Made by a program: the position numbers and the translations under genes. From contig CM066292.1 in NCBI GenBank assembly GCA_033816765.1, positions 4,774,001-4,838,000 on the forward strand: a stretch of 64,000 nt of DNA. Direction: 5' to 3'. Source of the stretch: Nothopassalora personata (taxonomy: Eukaryota; Ascomycota; Dothideomycetes; Mycosphaerellales; Mycosphaerellaceae). The notes under the pieces are model-generated. The model saw only the letters and a program-made list of their open reading frames with translations. It made no database searches and was not told the DNA's origin. Positions 42,869 to 54,075 of this stretch are shown here, in pieces. Every line of letters begins with the position of its first letter. Positions within the stretch are counted from its first letter, which is position 1.

Positions 42869-43268
42869 AGGCACTTGGTACACTGTCCGTGATAACGGCC
42901 AATATTCAGCTGTGCTCGATATTGAAGGTCTCTCTACGGGGATTTTGCTTCGCCATGTACAACACAGGACCAGACAGCACGTCTCGGTCGGCGCTCTCGT
43001 GCAGCAAATGCGTGCCAGGCCAAAGCCAAGACGAGATGGGCTACCGCCACCAGACCGCGCGCGGCCCTATGCGCCCGCATGTGCACCATGTAAGCGCGTC
43101 GTCCCTTAGGCTGCCGCAAAGCACTCACTGACATGATCGTAGATCCGCTCCGGATCACATGAGTCCTACATATCAGCAAAACGGCCAGAAGAAATACCTC
43201 TCCCACCTTCCCCATCGCGCGCGTATCGTGGACTCGACAGGACCTCTCAATCGCCTCACATCACGACA

Positions 43269-43586
43269 ATGTCCTCGTCTGCCCTCACGACCGAGGAGAC
43301 GGTCACGTCTCTTCGACCTGAGACTCCCGGAAAGTTGGCGCGTCGTACATGGCCGTTCACCACGATGAGACAGTGGCGATCGGATCTTGAGCAAGGAAGA
43401 CAACCGAGATACTCCGTCACGAGCAGCCACTCCCGCAGATTTTACGCCGTGCTGATAGGTGCCATGCTCATCATAACCATCTCTGGGGTTGTAGTGCTTT
43501 GCCTTCTCGACCAGAAGAATATACAGGAAGAGGCAAGTCAAGTCGTCAAGAGTGCGAGCGAGACGTCGATTCCTGAAATGCGGTAG
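43269..43586 (+). CDS. Small single-pass membrane protein, unknown function
   Basis: 105 aa from an ATG at 43269. A polar Thr/Ser/Arg-rich N-terminal half (ending SSHSRR) precedes one hydrophobic helix at about residues 58-80 (ending VVVLCLLD) and a short charged tail. The basic residues just before the helix suggest a cytosolic N-terminus. No family recognised. It sits between duplicated segments in an accessory tract. An intron or further exons cannot be excluded. Confidence 0.4.
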   Translation: MSSSALTTEETVTSLRPETPGKLARRTWPFTTMRQWRSDLEQGRQPRYSVTSSHSRRFYAVLIGAMLIITISGVVVLCLLDQKNIQEEASQVVKSASETSIPEMR

Positions 43587-44534
43587 AAAGTCAGATGCGC
43601 AGTTGGGTATGGCATGCCAAGCTGCGCTCGGGTGAATCTCAAAAGCGTGAAAGAGGCATTCGTTGTTGCGTTGCGAGCAGGGCGAGTACTACGGTTCCGA
43701 GAAGCGACTGATGAGGAGGGCGTGGAGGGCCGCAACGCACATAGTCAAGAACCCCAAAGGGTGACCAATTACAGCCCACTCTGACAGGAGTCTTGTGCAA
43801 GGCAGAGGCTGCTCCAAGTTCGGGGCTGTTTGTGGTGGAAACTGACGGGATTTATTGCCGCTCTCGAACCTTTCATCCAGATATCGCAAAGCGCATAGAA
43901 TGATGCAGTATGCGGCAAAATGGTCTAATGCCTTCGATGCAGCGTGATATGCCTTCGCGACGAGGCAGCGCGCCGGCGTAGTCAAGCGAACGACCTTGCC
44001 TCCACGACCGGGCGAAGCGCTTGGCTGGATCGGACATTTGTAACCAACTTTCGCACAGTATGATACTATCGTCGCCGATCGCAGAGTTCGGCATTCCGAT
44101 GACCAGCCCGATGTCGCCCGGTCCGAGATGTCAAGAAAAGCAGTTTTGAGCCAGCATTTGTATAGAGCTGATAGGACAAGTGTTGCATATCGTACCCATT
44201 AGTAGTACACGCTTTGTCGCCCAGGTTGGTGTAATGCGCAATCGCCTGACCGTGAGTCGACCATATAATGAGCATTCATGGCGTTGAAGCTCAACCCTGG
44301 CTCGTGTACTTACTGTATTTCCTGCTTGGTGAAATCACTCGCCTGGACAACACACGACAGGGCTTCAAGTTCAACTCTTCCACGAGCTCGGCCAGACCAA
44401 AACCTCCTTCACAGTCACAAAATCACGCTCGCGCATCCGCGCTATTTTTAGAAAAATCAAGCGACATCGAGAAATACCGAATCTTCTCTCATCATGGGGA
44501 GGTGATACAGTGCCGGTATTGACGTAACTGCTTA

Positions 44535-44720
44535 CGATATCACCCTCTCGAAACATAGGGACGCTAAGCTTGACATAGGTGTATGCGCAAGCGTTGTCAA
44601 GCTGTGATCAAATATGAGGGGTATTTGACCAAGTATTAATTAGCATCCTTTTAGCTGTACGCGCGCCTCTGCCGCCGCGCATTGGCGTAGGGCCCGGTCC
44701 ATGCCACCTCAAACATCACC
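44535..44720 (+). repeat. Diverged direct repeat, copy 1
   Basis: Shares an ordered set of blocks with 44895-45085: a TCACC(C/T)TCTCGAAACA stretch, TATGCGCAAGCGTTGT, a TGATCAA block, a GCC(G/A)CGCATT-like GC block and ACGG/GCCGGTCCA. Offset 360 bp. No ORF crosses it. Likely an old tandem duplication or two long terminal-repeat-like remnants. Confidence 0.55.
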
Positions 44721-44894
44721 CTCCATAGCAATCAGAGGGAGGAACCAGGGCTGGGACTCCCTGGCCGGGTGCACCTTGTCCGTGACGACGTCAGCTGGGG
44801 TCTTGTTCGTACATATTTTCCCTTCATGTTCAAAAGCGATTTTTGAGGTGGCGTGAGCCCTGCGCCGGCGCTACTAGCCGCCCGCTTTGCGCCA

Positions 44895-45085
44895 CGATTT
44901 CACCTTCTCGAAACACATCGAAGCTAAGGCTAACGTACAGTAGGTCTATGCGCAAGCGTTGTGGAGCGGTAATTAAAGATAAGGGGTGATCAAGCTAAGC
45001 ATTGGTTAGTCTGAGTTGGCGGCCCGGGCGCCACTGCCGCGGGGCATTAGCGCAACGCACGGTCCACAACCCCTCAAAAATCAGC
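44895..45085 (+). repeat. Diverged direct repeat, copy 2
   Basis: Second copy of the unit at 44535-44720; the two share the 16-bp block TATGCGCAAGCGTTGT exactly. Confidence 0.55.
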
Positions 45086-45517
45086 ACTCTTCGCGAAATC
45101 TCGCTCACATGATGGACTGACGGTCTTCTGTCGTTGTCTGTGGCAGCGAAATCCAGAGACTATTCCAGCTGTAGCTCCGGTGACACCAATAGATCATAAT
45201 GTGGATGGTCAAATGCGCCCGTACAGTGTCGGTTTCTTTTTCGTCGTCGTCGTCGTTGTGAATGGCGGATGGAATGCATGTTGTGTGAAGATAGATTGAG
45301 TTCAAGTTGCGAGTTGTGATCGCCCCTGCCTGACAGCGGGCTGAAGTGAACCCTTCGGAAGCACAGGCGCCCACACCTGCCATTGAGGCATCAACGACGA
45401 TACAATATCCTCTGCCTGAGACATTTGCGACACACATATCGATTGGAGGCACGAGAGGGTCTTCTTAGTACAGATACGCAACGCCGAAGGTCCGGTCCGC
45501 AGACCACAACGCCCACG

Positions 45518-46525
45518 ATGCAGGCACTCCACAAGCTGGCAGGAGTGCAAGAGGCATCGGATTCTGGCGCACAACCGCCAGCGCCGGTACCAATGAGAAC
45601 GAACAAGCAGCTCCCTCGCCCACCGCCCATACCTCAAGACGACCCCAGTGATGTCGAAGCGATCAGCACCCGCAGCAGCTCCAAACGCGCCTCCGTTCCC
45701 CTCAATCGCAGACACTCCCAGAAGTCCATCCGCTCCCACAGATCCAAGAAGAGCATCGCCTCCCAACGCAGCACCTCCCAGCACGAGATCTCCATAGCCG
45801 TCGATCTCTCCTCATATCCTTCCCCCCCACAACCACACCAACAGTTCCGCCAAAGCATCACCGGTGCACAAAACAACGCTCCTCCCCGCACATCAGACGA
45901 AAGCCACAACGCCGACGAAGGCGATGGCGCTGCCGATGAGCTCTCAGAAGAGTTTCAATGGGGTCCCTCACACCCTTGCTTCCCACATCCCAACCCTCAC
46001 TCCGCCCCCGATAGCGACGAGCGCGCGACCACGCGGGTCATTATGGTCAGACGCGATTGGCTTGCGGCTGGAGACCTGTATCCTCAGTATGCGAATCTGT
46101 ATCCCGAGATCCTGGATCCCCTGGTCACAGACGGCGAGTTTAGGGCGCTTGTTACGAGTATCAATGGGATGTTACAAAACGCACTAAGTCCTTACACAAC
46201 GAGGGCGTGGATGGATAGCACACTGGGCGTGGTGACGGGGTACTTCTGGGAGGATCTGGGGTGGACGGGTGCGAAGAAGGGGGAGAAGGAGTTGGAGAGG
46301 TTCATTGATGGATGGAACAGGGAGAGGGAGAGGGATGGGCGGGATGTGAGGATTGTGCAATTGAGAAGGACGGGATTCATGAGTTTGGATTTTGTTATTC
46401 CTGATCCGGGGATTGATCAGCCGATGAGTGGGAGTGAAGGCGAGGAAGAAGGAGGGGAGGGAGAAGGCCAGGATGTGCCAGATGCGCTAGGAGAAGGCAG
46501 CGGTGGCATTGGGCCTGCTGATTGA
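45518..46525 (+). CDS. ERF4: Ras palmitoyltransferase subunit Erf4
   Basis: Accessory subunit of the DHHC palmitoyltransferase Erf2-Erf4 that lipidates Ras at the ER. Single exon, 335 aa from the ATG at 45518 (MQALHKLAGVQ). The frame is open upstream but has no better start. The N-terminal 130 residues are Ser/Pro/Arg-rich and disordered. The Golgin A7/ERF4 domain occupies about residues 165-295: RVIMVRRDWLAAGDLYPQYA, LVTSINGMLQNAL, GVVTGYFWEDLGWTG, then VRIVQLRRTGFMSLDFVIPD. The C-terminus is acidic and Gly-rich. High confidence on the family. Confidence 0.9.
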   Translation: MQALHKLAGVQEASDSGAQPPAPVPMRTNKQLPRPPPIPQDDPSDVEAISTRSSSKRASVPLNRRHSQKSIRSHRSKKSIASQRSTSQHEISIAVDLSSYPSPPQPHQQFRQSITGAQNNAPPRTSDESHNADEGDGAADELSEEFQWGPSHPCFPHPNPHSAPDSDERATTRVIMVRRDWLAAGDLYPQYANLYPEILDPLVTDGEFRALVTSINGMLQNALSPYTTRAWMDSTLGVVTGYFWEDLGWTGAKKGEKELERFIDGWNRERERDGRDVRIVQLRRTGFMSLDFVIPDPGIDQPMSGSEGEEEGGEGEGQDVPDALGEGSGGIGPAD

Positions 46526-46925
46526 AGCGTTCGAAGCGGTATTCTATGTTGAGCAGGGCGTTGAACCGAGCAGCGGGACGCAGACAGTACATGCGGAGAC
46601 CTGTACATTTCTTATGGTATGTACACTATTGAGATACCCAGCTGAGTAGGCCACAGCCATTGACATAATCGGCAATTGATCAACCACCTTATCACTTCAA
46701 GTGTCAAAAGGAATCAATTTCTGTGGTCGGGCGAGCGACATCTGCACGGGACGTTGGGAAATGGAAGGCATTTCTCCCATGACCGAGAAGTCCGTGTGAT
46801 GCGCAGGCCATTTCAATGCCTACCGGCGCATCATCAAGGCCATAACGCTCGATCACAGCGACTGTCGACTGCCTTGATGCTTCTGATGTTTAGTGCTGCT
46901 TCATTCACTTTTGCCAACGTGGAGG

Positions 46926-47049
46926 GTCACAAATGGCGGTCACAAAACGTCGGTCACAAAACGTCGGTCACAAAACGTCGGTCACAAAACGTCGGTCACA
47001 AAACGTCGGTCACAAAACGTCGGTCACAAAACGTCGGTCACAAAACGTA
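46926..47049 (+). repeat. 14-bp minisatellite, about nine copies
   Basis: Seven perfect head-to-tail copies of GTCACAAAACGTCG (46939-47036), with one degenerate copy before and one partial copy after. The perfect identity against an otherwise diverged background indicates recent expansion. Since 14 is not a multiple of three, the array is open in several frames, which creates the artificial ORFs that cross it. Confidence 0.95.
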
Positions 47050-48750
47050 CGTGTACTGCAGAGATCAGGCATCGAGCAGTGGCTCAGACGTCACTGCACA
47101 GTCAAGACTTTCGTTGCGTGACGAGGCCTGTTCCACTGCGATGGTCACTTGGGAGTGGACAAGATTCCACGGATGGCAGGACCATGTGCAGACGCTCTCC
47201 TGAACAACTCTGTACCCGGCAGCCGACTCGACATATATCGGCAAGCCGACCAGCTACATAGCCTTGCGGCCGACCACTTCTTGCCGCAGGAATGCCGTCC
47301 CACGAGTACTGCTTAGCGCCTTCCGATCCCCGACCAATCAAACTCGCACATCGTGCCCGGTTGACGGACACAACTCGGGTACAGCTCTCCTCTCCCATCG
47401 CGGAAGTTCTCGCGTGCGAGCCGAATTGGAAGACCCGTGCTAGCGTCCTTCAGTCTACAGCCAGTCACCACAGTGGAGTATTGTCTTGCTATATTGGCAG
47501 TCGGCGGAAGCAGACCAAGCTGCTGGATCCTCAATATTCTGCCACTTCGGGCCTGCGAATCGTCGACCACTCAGATGCCAGTATTTCGGCTCGGCAACAG
47601 CACTTGACAGCCATGTGCTAGCGCTTCGGAGTGTGTAGACCAGTCCCAGGCTTGTTGATGCTGGAAGTCAGATTCTGGCGCCGGTTTCGTGAGCAGAGTC
47701 ACTGATCGAGCAATGTGCTGTTCAGGGATCATTAGCTAGTGTTCCAACTTTGTTGTCCAACGAAGAGTATCGGTCCTGGAGATTATGGAATTTTGGCCTT
47801 TCGTGGAACTCGATTGGGTGACGCCGTTGTTAGCAGGCTTGCGAATGAAGGAATTGGACGAAGTGACCAGGCCACCGGTGCGGTGCTGTGTGATACCGTC
47901 GCATGCGTCATGAATAGCTGAGAACGACGATGCAACCATGAACACGAACAGACTCAAGCACGACAATGATCGCGACGGATCACTTTCTTCTCCAACCGCC
48001 AGCACAAAGCCAACGGACTGATGAAAAAAGCTTCAAGTAGAGAAGGGAGGAATCAAACTCTCCATCTCGTGAATTTGGTAAGGTACTGGCGAGAACGAGT
48101 TGCCACCCGCAGCATGTCAAGAGAATGAAGACAGCGTTGGGCCCTTCACGGATCCTGCCGTTGGACGACTTCTCCTGTGTTGGTGGTTGGGACAAGAAAG
48201 ACGGACGATTTCGAAGGAGAGCTGCGGTTTTGTGGTTGCGGGTGGGGCAGGGTTGAGTACGGTACCAGGGTTGAGGACAGATGCCAGTGTCTTGGAGCTG
48301 GGACCCAGTCAGGCGCCGGCAATTTCTTGCTACGACTGGATGCGGAGCCATCCCAGGCTCGATACCTTCGAAAACATGATACACAGTGAGCGAGCATCTC
48401 GATCATTATACACCGAGTCAACAGGCACATACTTTTGCACATAAGCTAGCGTACCAGCGCTCGCAATCAGTAGCAGCTTCTGAGATGTTAGAGCAAGACT
48501 TTCAGTACCAACGGCCTGGTCACTACCATGGTCAGCATGATTAGAGCTGCTGGTATATATCCACGTCACTGACGCGTTAGTAAAGGATTGTATATTCCCG
48601 ATCGCCTTCGCCCAGAAAGGCAGCTGTGCAAGCCGCTCCTCCGCCAAACTCCGCGTACATGAGCTAGCGTCCTGGTCTTCGAGATCAACATGCTGCGTGG
48701 TAATCTAGAGGTGCAAACCATCGGCGTTGCAGGTGGTACCACGGGAAGGT

Positions 48751-48861
48751 TCAGATCAAGCTCGAGTTGTTGTTGTAGCTGTCAAGATCGCCGTAGAAGA
48801 GGCTGTGCTTGAGAAGTTCTGGCAGGCTGAGGACTTGAGCGATAGCAAGGGAGGGCGTCAT
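48751..48861 (-). pseudogene. F-box-like gene fragment
   Basis: A 36-codon frame from an ATG at 48861 has the F-box-like start VLSLPELLKHSLFYGDLDSY, parallel to VLNTPELLEMILL in the intact gene at 50968-51966, then stops. Coding-like sequence follows in another frame down to about 48330 but cannot be linked by a clear intron. I interpret it as a broken member of the same local family. Confidence 0.35.
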
Positions 48862-49514
48862 TGTGTCACCAGTCGTGCTGTTCTCTTCACCACGTCAGGT
48901 CGTGTTGTCTTCTTCTTATCGTGGTGTTTGGCGGCCACTAGTCGAAGTCAGGTTTCCGTTGGCAAACAGCGCTTTGTTGAGCGAAAAGGAGCTTTATGTG
49001 CTTTATATCAGCATCAAGAATACCCACTCCGTCACTCGAGGAGCCTTCGCTGGATACGTGTGGTTCCTCATGAGGATTCCAAGTCTCACGGCGTTGTGCG
49101 TACAGACTACCGACTCATCGATGCTACGTCAAGCGCATATCATGGAGAATGCTTTCGCTTTGACATCGGTGGGGAGAATGTTGGTTCAGTGTTTAGATAG
49201 GATTCTGACAATGCCTGCGAAGCTGGATAGGAATGCTTTGTACTGTAACGCATCTGCTACATTCCGAACATCGTGTTGTACGGTCTCATTGCGCTACCAG
49301 GCTTGTGATTGGGTCAATAACAGGGAGTCAGATCCTCACATGTCGTCGGTGTCCTCATTGGTGCTATCAGGCGTGGCTGAGCGGTCGTCCTCGGTGAGTC
49401 GGCCCTCTTTGTCAAATGCTTCAAAGAGCCATCTTTCACTGAAAAACCCCATCATGGCCTCGATATACACCGTCTCCCTCGTCCGCAAAGGCAATATTGG
49501 AAATCACGGCGATA

Positions 49515-50300
49515 ATGGAAGGAGCTGAAGTGAAAGACCAAGTCCCAAATTCCGTGGCTCGTGCACCCTCACTCCGCACCCGCCGCCGATCCTCAGTCAC
49601 CAAACCACCCCAAAGATGGACCAAAGCACAAAGAAAATCGCATCATGCCGCAAAACTAGCCGCCGCCGTCGACACCGGCGCAGTATCAGCATCAGCATCA
49701 GCGATTCCAGAACCAATGTCCCTGGCGCGACCAATCCCGCTCTTAATATGCAGCGTTGGTAATCCTGGTACTCAATATGCCAATACCCTCCACAGCGCAG
49801 GTCATACAGTCCTCAACAAGCTCGCTGCGCATCTTGGATATTCGCAGTTCTCGAAAGAACGATCCTATGGTAATGGACTCCTCAGCAAACCTCCCTTCTC
49901 TGGCGGTGCGGGAGATTGGACTTTGTGGCAGAGCACGTCGTATATGAATGAATCCGGCAAAGGGACGCGCGCAGCATTCATGGCATGGTCCAAGACCATC
50001 CCAACCGATGTCGAAAAGAAGTTAGTCGTGGTGCACGATGAGCTGGAGAAGCCTCTGGGCGCTGTCAGTGTGAAGGAACAGGGCAGCCCGAAAGGTCACA
50101 ATGGGTTGAAGAGCATTATCGCACATATGAACAACACGCCCTTTGTGAGGATCGGCGTGGGAATTGGAAGGCCTGTGAGTAGGCAGAGTGATGATGTGGC
50201 GCGGTATGTGTTGAAGAAGATGACGATAGAGGAGAGGGCGGTGATTGACGGGAGTGTGGAAGAAATTGTGAAGAGGTTGAAGAAGTTGGAGAGGGGGTAA
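49515..50300 (+). CDS. PTH1: Peptidyl-tRNA hydrolase (Pth1 type)
   Basis: Releases tRNA from peptidyl-tRNA produced by premature termination; eukaryotic Pth1-type enzymes are often mitochondrial. Single exon, 261 aa from the ATG at 49515. The bacterial-type catalytic set is complete: VGNPGTQY at 81-88 (Asn), the catalytic His in LHSAGH (His93), MNESG at 144-148 (Asn), VHDELEKPLG (Asp175), and KGHNGLKSI (Asn196). The first 70 residues are extra relative to the bacterial enzyme, basic and Ser/Ala-rich (RTRRRSSVTK), fitting a targeting sequence. A later in-frame ATG just before SLARPIPLLI is possible. High confidence. Confidence 0.9.
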   Translation: MEGAEVKDQVPNSVARAPSLRTRRRSSVTKPPQRWTKAQRKSHHAAKLAAAVDTGAVSASASAIPEPMSLARPIPLLICSVGNPGTQYANTLHSAGHTVLNKLAAHLGYSQFSKERSYGNGLLSKPPFSGGAGDWTLWQSTSYMNESGKGTRAAFMAWSKTIPTDVEKKLVVVHDELEKPLGAVSVKEQGSPKGHNGLKSIIAHMNNTPFVRIGVGIGRPVSRQSDDVARYVLKKMTIEERAVIDGSVEEIVKRLKKLERG

Positions 50301-50967
50301 AAGTTCTGAAGAAGGGCTGTGGAAGATCTTTCTATCAAATGGACGCTGGGAGCGCTGCTGTAAGCTGGACTGCGATCATATCCCTTGCAACGCACAGCAC
50401 AGACCGAAAACGACCGCTACACGCACGTTCGACTCCAGGGTCATTCTAGGTGACGTGCACATTGAGACTCTCAGCCCATTCAGAGCTGTGTGGGGGCGAC
50501 AAAGCCACAGCCCAATCCATCGCCACCGAGCGCTTCGTCGATATTCAATACCTCGACAGAACCACTTCCGACACTGCTCGAATGCTGCTACAGATTACAC
50601 CGCGTCGACGCGAGGCTCTGCGTGCGCCAGAGCAAGCTTGGGCTCTTGCAGCATGGGAGATGAAGAGCGGTCAAGCTGGCCAGGAACTCAACGCAGATAG
50701 AATGGTCATGTACACGAACTGGAATAGAGAAAAGGGATGCAGAATACGGGAGGTAGTGGACGCATGTCGTTGCTAACCGTCAATCGTTAAATGAGCTTCG
50801 TAGTAGCTCTCTACCGCCCTGCCGCATCAATGTGGTGAAGAACCTCACGCCAAGTGTTACAGCCGAATCTAGTGATACATACATTACCCATATCATCGTA
50901 ATCTCATGTCCCATGGCGAGACTGTGTCCTCGATCCGCATTATCGACTTCCATTCGATTACACCGAC
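50301..50967. other. Intergenic region, no supported gene
   Basis: 667 bp between convergent PTH1 and the F-box-like gene. A 108-codon plus-strand frame (50450-50776) has no recognised domain and begins without an ATG at its first position; it may be a chance ORF. Confidence 0.35.
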
Positions 50968-51966
50968 TTACTGCCGTAGACCACGCGCCTCTCTAGTGGC
51001 CCTCAACTGCTTCGCCTCCTCCAATGCTGTCGCCCACCTGGGGCGCGCAAGGAAAGCGTCGAACGATTGATTATGTGTGCCACTCACCAGTTTGCCCATA
51101 GCCTGGAAGATTATATCTTCCAGGTGGCGTACCGTTACAGCCCCAGTGCACGTAACGGCAAAGTCAGGATGAAGTGGAACTGAACCGTCTGGCATCCGAA
51201 AAGTGACCTCGCATAAGTAGTCTCGCCGTGCAGTTTGTGCCAGTATCATGGCCTTTGAGCTCTCGCACCCGTCGCCAAAGAAGCCGCCGACTGTACATAG
51301 AATCTTGATGAAGGCGCCCTCTGAGTGTTGGCCGACAGAAGCCTCGGCAAAAGGCCGTCTGTTGTGTCGAAGACTTGCACGCAGTAGTGGATTGAGGCGT
51401 ACTTGCATGGTACCGGCGAACGAGTTCGAGACCTGTTCGTCAGGTAGGAGCCACATTGTACGTTCGAGCTTTGCCGACCCCATAATGATGGCCTTGAAGA
51501 ATTTGTTGACCCGCTGGCTCAGAAGGATTGTTTTCATGGCTGTCGATGAAATGACGGAGTCGTTGCAATCGTAGACGTTGAGTAAGATCATCTCCAGCAG
51601 CTCAGGAGTGTTCAGCACGCGCGCGACTGGGCCTGTCTCTCCTTGAGGTTCCGCCTCGAGGAATGGTGAGCTTGACCGTATGCTGATGGCATCGACGTTG
51701 GCAAGGTCAGACTTGGTCCTGCGGGAGATGCTATCATTTGGGCTGATCTGGGTTGTGGAAATTGATGTCTTCTTGGTGCGAGCAGCTTCAGTCTTTAATT
51801 TGGGAGTGGTAGACGGGAGCAATGACTCCTCTGTCGTGACTCCCTTGCTTCCTTTATTCGTGTTCTTCGCAGTCTTCTGGCGCTGCCCACTAAGCTTGAC
51901 CTCAGGCTCCGGCTCCGACGTCACCTTAGGCATGATGACATCCCTGTCCCGTGGATGGTAGCCCAT
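50968..51966 (-). CDS. F-box-like protein, lineage-specific family
   Basis: 332-aa intronless protein from the ATG at 51966. The N-terminal 100 residues are Lys/Ser/Thr-rich and disordered. An F-box-like helix set follows: VLNTPELLEMILLNVYDC near 106, ILLSQRVNKFFKAIIMGSAK near 137, then TMWLLPDE and RLNPLL. This is the layout of a large family in Mycosphaerellaceae with unknown partners; canonical F-boxes recruit substrates to SCF ubiquitin ligases, which is inference here. The C-terminal 150 residues have no known repeat. It shares a 329-bp divergent promoter with CBF5. Two broken relatives lie at 4195-4887 and 48751-48861. Confidence 0.65.
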   Translation of the reverse strand: MGYHPRDRDVIMPKVTSEPEPEVKLSGQRQKTAKNTNKGSKGVTTEESLLPSTTPKLKTEAARTKKTSISTTQISPNDSISRRTKSDLANVDAISIRSSSPFLEAEPQGETGPVARVLNTPELLEMILLNVYDCNDSVISSTAMKTILLSQRVNKFFKAIIMGSAKLERTMWLLPDEQVSNSFAGTMQVRLNPLLRASLRHNRRPFAEASVGQHSEGAFIKILCTVGGFFGDGCESSKAMILAQTARRDYLCEVTFRMPDGSVPLHPDFAVTCTGAVTVRHLEDIIFQAMGKLVSGTHNQSFDAFLARPRWATALEEAKQLRATREARGLRQ

Positions 51967-52295
51967 ATTTGTGAGTGGACTGTCGGGTGCTGAGAAAGGT
52001 CATCGTGAATGTTGTGGTGATGTGCCTCCCCTGCTTGGTGATGCTGCAGTCACCCGCTGGCGCCCGCCGCTAGACCCAAAAGAAGCTTTTTAGCCGAGAA
52101 AGACTTGAGAGCTTCAATTTTCGTCTCTTGAGCGGCTTGAGTTGCAGCATCATCGCTATCAATCCTTATCGTAAGGACTCGGTGTGTGGCATTCCTATCG
52201 CAGACGCGGTAGGTCAATTCCACAGCTGGGACATCGACACCCCTTCACAATACACCCGCTCATTGTAGCAGAGGAGGAAGCAGAATACCGCCAAG
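51967..52295. promoter_or_regulatory. Divergent promoter of F-box-like gene and CBF5
   Basis: 329 bp between two outward-facing ATGs, so the two genes probably share control elements. No specific site is called. Confidence 0.4.
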
Positions 52296-53792
52296 ATGTC
52301 GAGCAGCGATGAGGACCAGATGATCATCAAGCCCGAGGCCGCCACTCCCTCCGTCGACACGAGCAACTGGCCGCTGCTGCTCAAGAATTGGGACCAACTG
52401 CAGGTCCGCACCGGTCACTTCACACCCATCCCCGCCGGCTGCACTCCTCTCCGCCGTGACCTCAAATCCTACGTCTCCTCCGGTGTCATCAACCTCGATA
52501 AGCCCTCCAACCCGTCCTCGCACGAAGTCGTCGCATGGCTGAAGCGAATCCTGCGCGTCGACCGCACCGGTCACTCCGGTACGCTCGATCCCAAGGTGAC
52601 TGGATGTCTAATTGTGTGCATCGATCGCGCGACTAGACTGGTCAAGAGCCAGCAAGGTGCAGGAAAAGAGTACGTTTGCGTGCTCAGACTGCACGGCAAG
52701 CTCCCGGGTGGTGAGGCACAACTGGCGCGCGCTCTTGAGACTCTCACTGGTGCGCTCTTCCAGCGTCCTCCACTCATTTCCGCCGTCAAGCGTCAATTGC
52801 GTGTCCGAACAATCTACGAGAGCAAGCTCCTCGAGTTCGACAATGACCGCCAGTTGGCCGTCTTCTGGGTCTCTTGCGAGGCTGGCACATACATCCGTAC
52901 CCTCTGCGTGCATCTTGGACTTTTACTTGGCGTTGGCGGTCACATGCAGGAGCTGCGTCGTGTGCGATCAGGAGCCATGAAGGAGGACGACACCATGGTC
53001 ACTCTCCACGACTGCTTGGACGCCCAATGGCTTTACGATAACCAGCGCGACGAGTCCTACCTCCGCACAGTCATAAAGCCACTCGAGACCCTCCTTACGG
53101 GCTACAAGCGAATCGTCGTCAAGGACAGCGCCGTGAACGCCGTCTGCTACGGTGCCAAGCTCATGATTCCTGGTCTACTACGCTACGAATCTGGCATTGA
53201 GGTGCACGAAGAGGTCGTTCTGATCACGACCAAGGGTGAGGCCATCGCCATCGCCATTGCACAAATGAGCGCCGTCGAGCTTTCATCCTGCGACCACGGC
53301 ATCGTCGCCAAGGTCAAGCGTTGCATCATGGAGCGCGACCTCTACCCACGACGATGGGGCATGGGTCCTGTCGCAACCGAGAAGAAGAAAATGAAGGAGT
53401 CCGGCAAGCTCGACAAGTACGGTCGCGCAAACGAAGCCACTCCAGCATCGTGGAAGCAGGAGTATAAGGACTTCAACGACCCTGAAGGTGTAAACGGCAC
53501 CACACCTGCCAAGGCCGAGCAACAAGCCATCGAAGGGGCACCTGTCAAGGAGGGCATCCCTGGCAAGGGCAAGGAGATGCCATCCAAGGAAGACATCGAG
53601 ATGGCCGAGCCACACGATCCAGCGACCGGCGAGACCAACGGCGACAAGAAGATTAAGAAAGAGAAGAAGCGCAAGCACGAAGGCGAGACGGCGGAAGAGA
53701 AGGCCGAGCGCAAGGCCAAGAAGAAGGCCAAGAGAGAGAAAAAGGCGAAGCGCGAGTCGATGGTCACCAACGATAGCGACGATAGTGACTAG
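52296..53792 (+). CDS. C‌BF5: Pseudouridine synthase Cbf5 (dyskerin), H/ACA snoRNP catalytic subunit
   Basis: Nucleolar enzyme that converts uridine to pseudouridine in rRNA and snRNA, guided by H/ACA RNAs, with Nop10, Nhp2 and Gar1. Single exon, 498 aa. The dyskerin-like N-terminus ([20 protein letters not shown]) leads into the TruB domain with [16 protein letters not shown] and the catalytic loop [14 protein letters not shown] (Asp98). The PUA domain follows at about residues 285-360 (ending with [19 protein letters not shown]). The C-terminal 60 residues are a run of KKE/KKK-type clusters, as in yeast Cbf5. High confidence. Confidence 0.96.
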   Translation: MSSSDEDQMIIKPEAATPSVDTSNWPLLLKNWDQLQVRTGHFTPIPAGCTPLRRDLKSYVSSGVINLDKPSNPSSHEVVAWLKRILRVDRTGHSGTLDPKVTGCLIVCIDRATRLVKSQQGAGKEYVCVLRLHGKLPGGEAQLARALETLTGALFQRPPLISAVKRQLRVRTIYESKLLEFDNDRQLAVFWVSCEAGTYIRTLCVHLGLLLGVGGHMQELRRVRSGAMKEDDTMVTLHDCLDAQWLYDNQRDESYLRTVIKPLETLLTGYKRIVVKDSAVNAVCYGAKLMIPGLLRYESGIEVHEEVVLITTKGEAIAIAIAQMSAVELSSCDHGIVAKVKRCIMERDLYPRRWGMGPVATEKKKMKESGKLDKYGRANEATPASWKQEYKDFNDPEGVNGTTPAKAEQQAIEGAPVKEGIPGKGKEMPSKEDIEMAEPHDPATGETNGDKKIKKEKKRKHEGETAEEKAERKAKKKAKREKKAKRESMVTNDSDDSD

Positions 53793-54075
53793 TCGTTTAT
53801 GGCGCCGCGTCTGTCGCTTTTGTCGGATGATTTGCTGCAGCGATCATATCTGCGAATGCCGCCAAAGTTGTCGCCGTTTTGAGTGCCGGATGGAACTGTT
53901 GTCAAGAAGCGATGAAAGGTGTTTGAATGGCATGCCACTGTACAGTACGCCTTCATGTCTGGCGTTTTGCAATTCAAGGAAGGATTGGTGCATGGTGGAG
54001 TTCGTGGAGTCAAAAGTCATGGCGAGGATGCCTACGTAGTGTGCGACAATTGTTCGAATTTCTTCAGACTGCTCG

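Larger units (their letters stand above)
43587..45517. other. Accessory non-coding region with a duplicated segment
   Basis: About 1.9 kb without a convincing gene. It contains the direct repeat pair at 44535 and 44895. A (TCG)5-like microsatellite lies at about 45240-45257. The last 150 bp before 45518 should be the ERF4 leader; the frame is open upstream of that ATG. Confidence 0.4.
46526..49514. other. Gene-poor region with minisatellite and F-box-like relic
   Basis: About 3 kb between ERF4 and PTH1. It contains the 14-bp minisatellite (46926-47049) and an F-box-like fragment (48751-48861, minus) with a coding-like stretch downstream of it (48680-48330, minus, containing LAQLPFWAKAIGNIQSFTN). 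Long plus-strand frames near 48863-49528 have no support. No other feature recognised. Confidence 0.4.

Noticed and set aside
46676..47261. ORFs crossing the 14-bp repeat as genes encoding repeat proteins
   Set aside because: A 14-bp stop-free unit keeps several frames open at once; overlapping frames give the same repeated peptide, so the ORFs are by-products of the minisatellite.
48863..49528. 221-codon plus-strand ORF upstream of PTH1
   Set aside because: No recognisable motif, and it overlaps the leader and start of PTH1 in a different frame.
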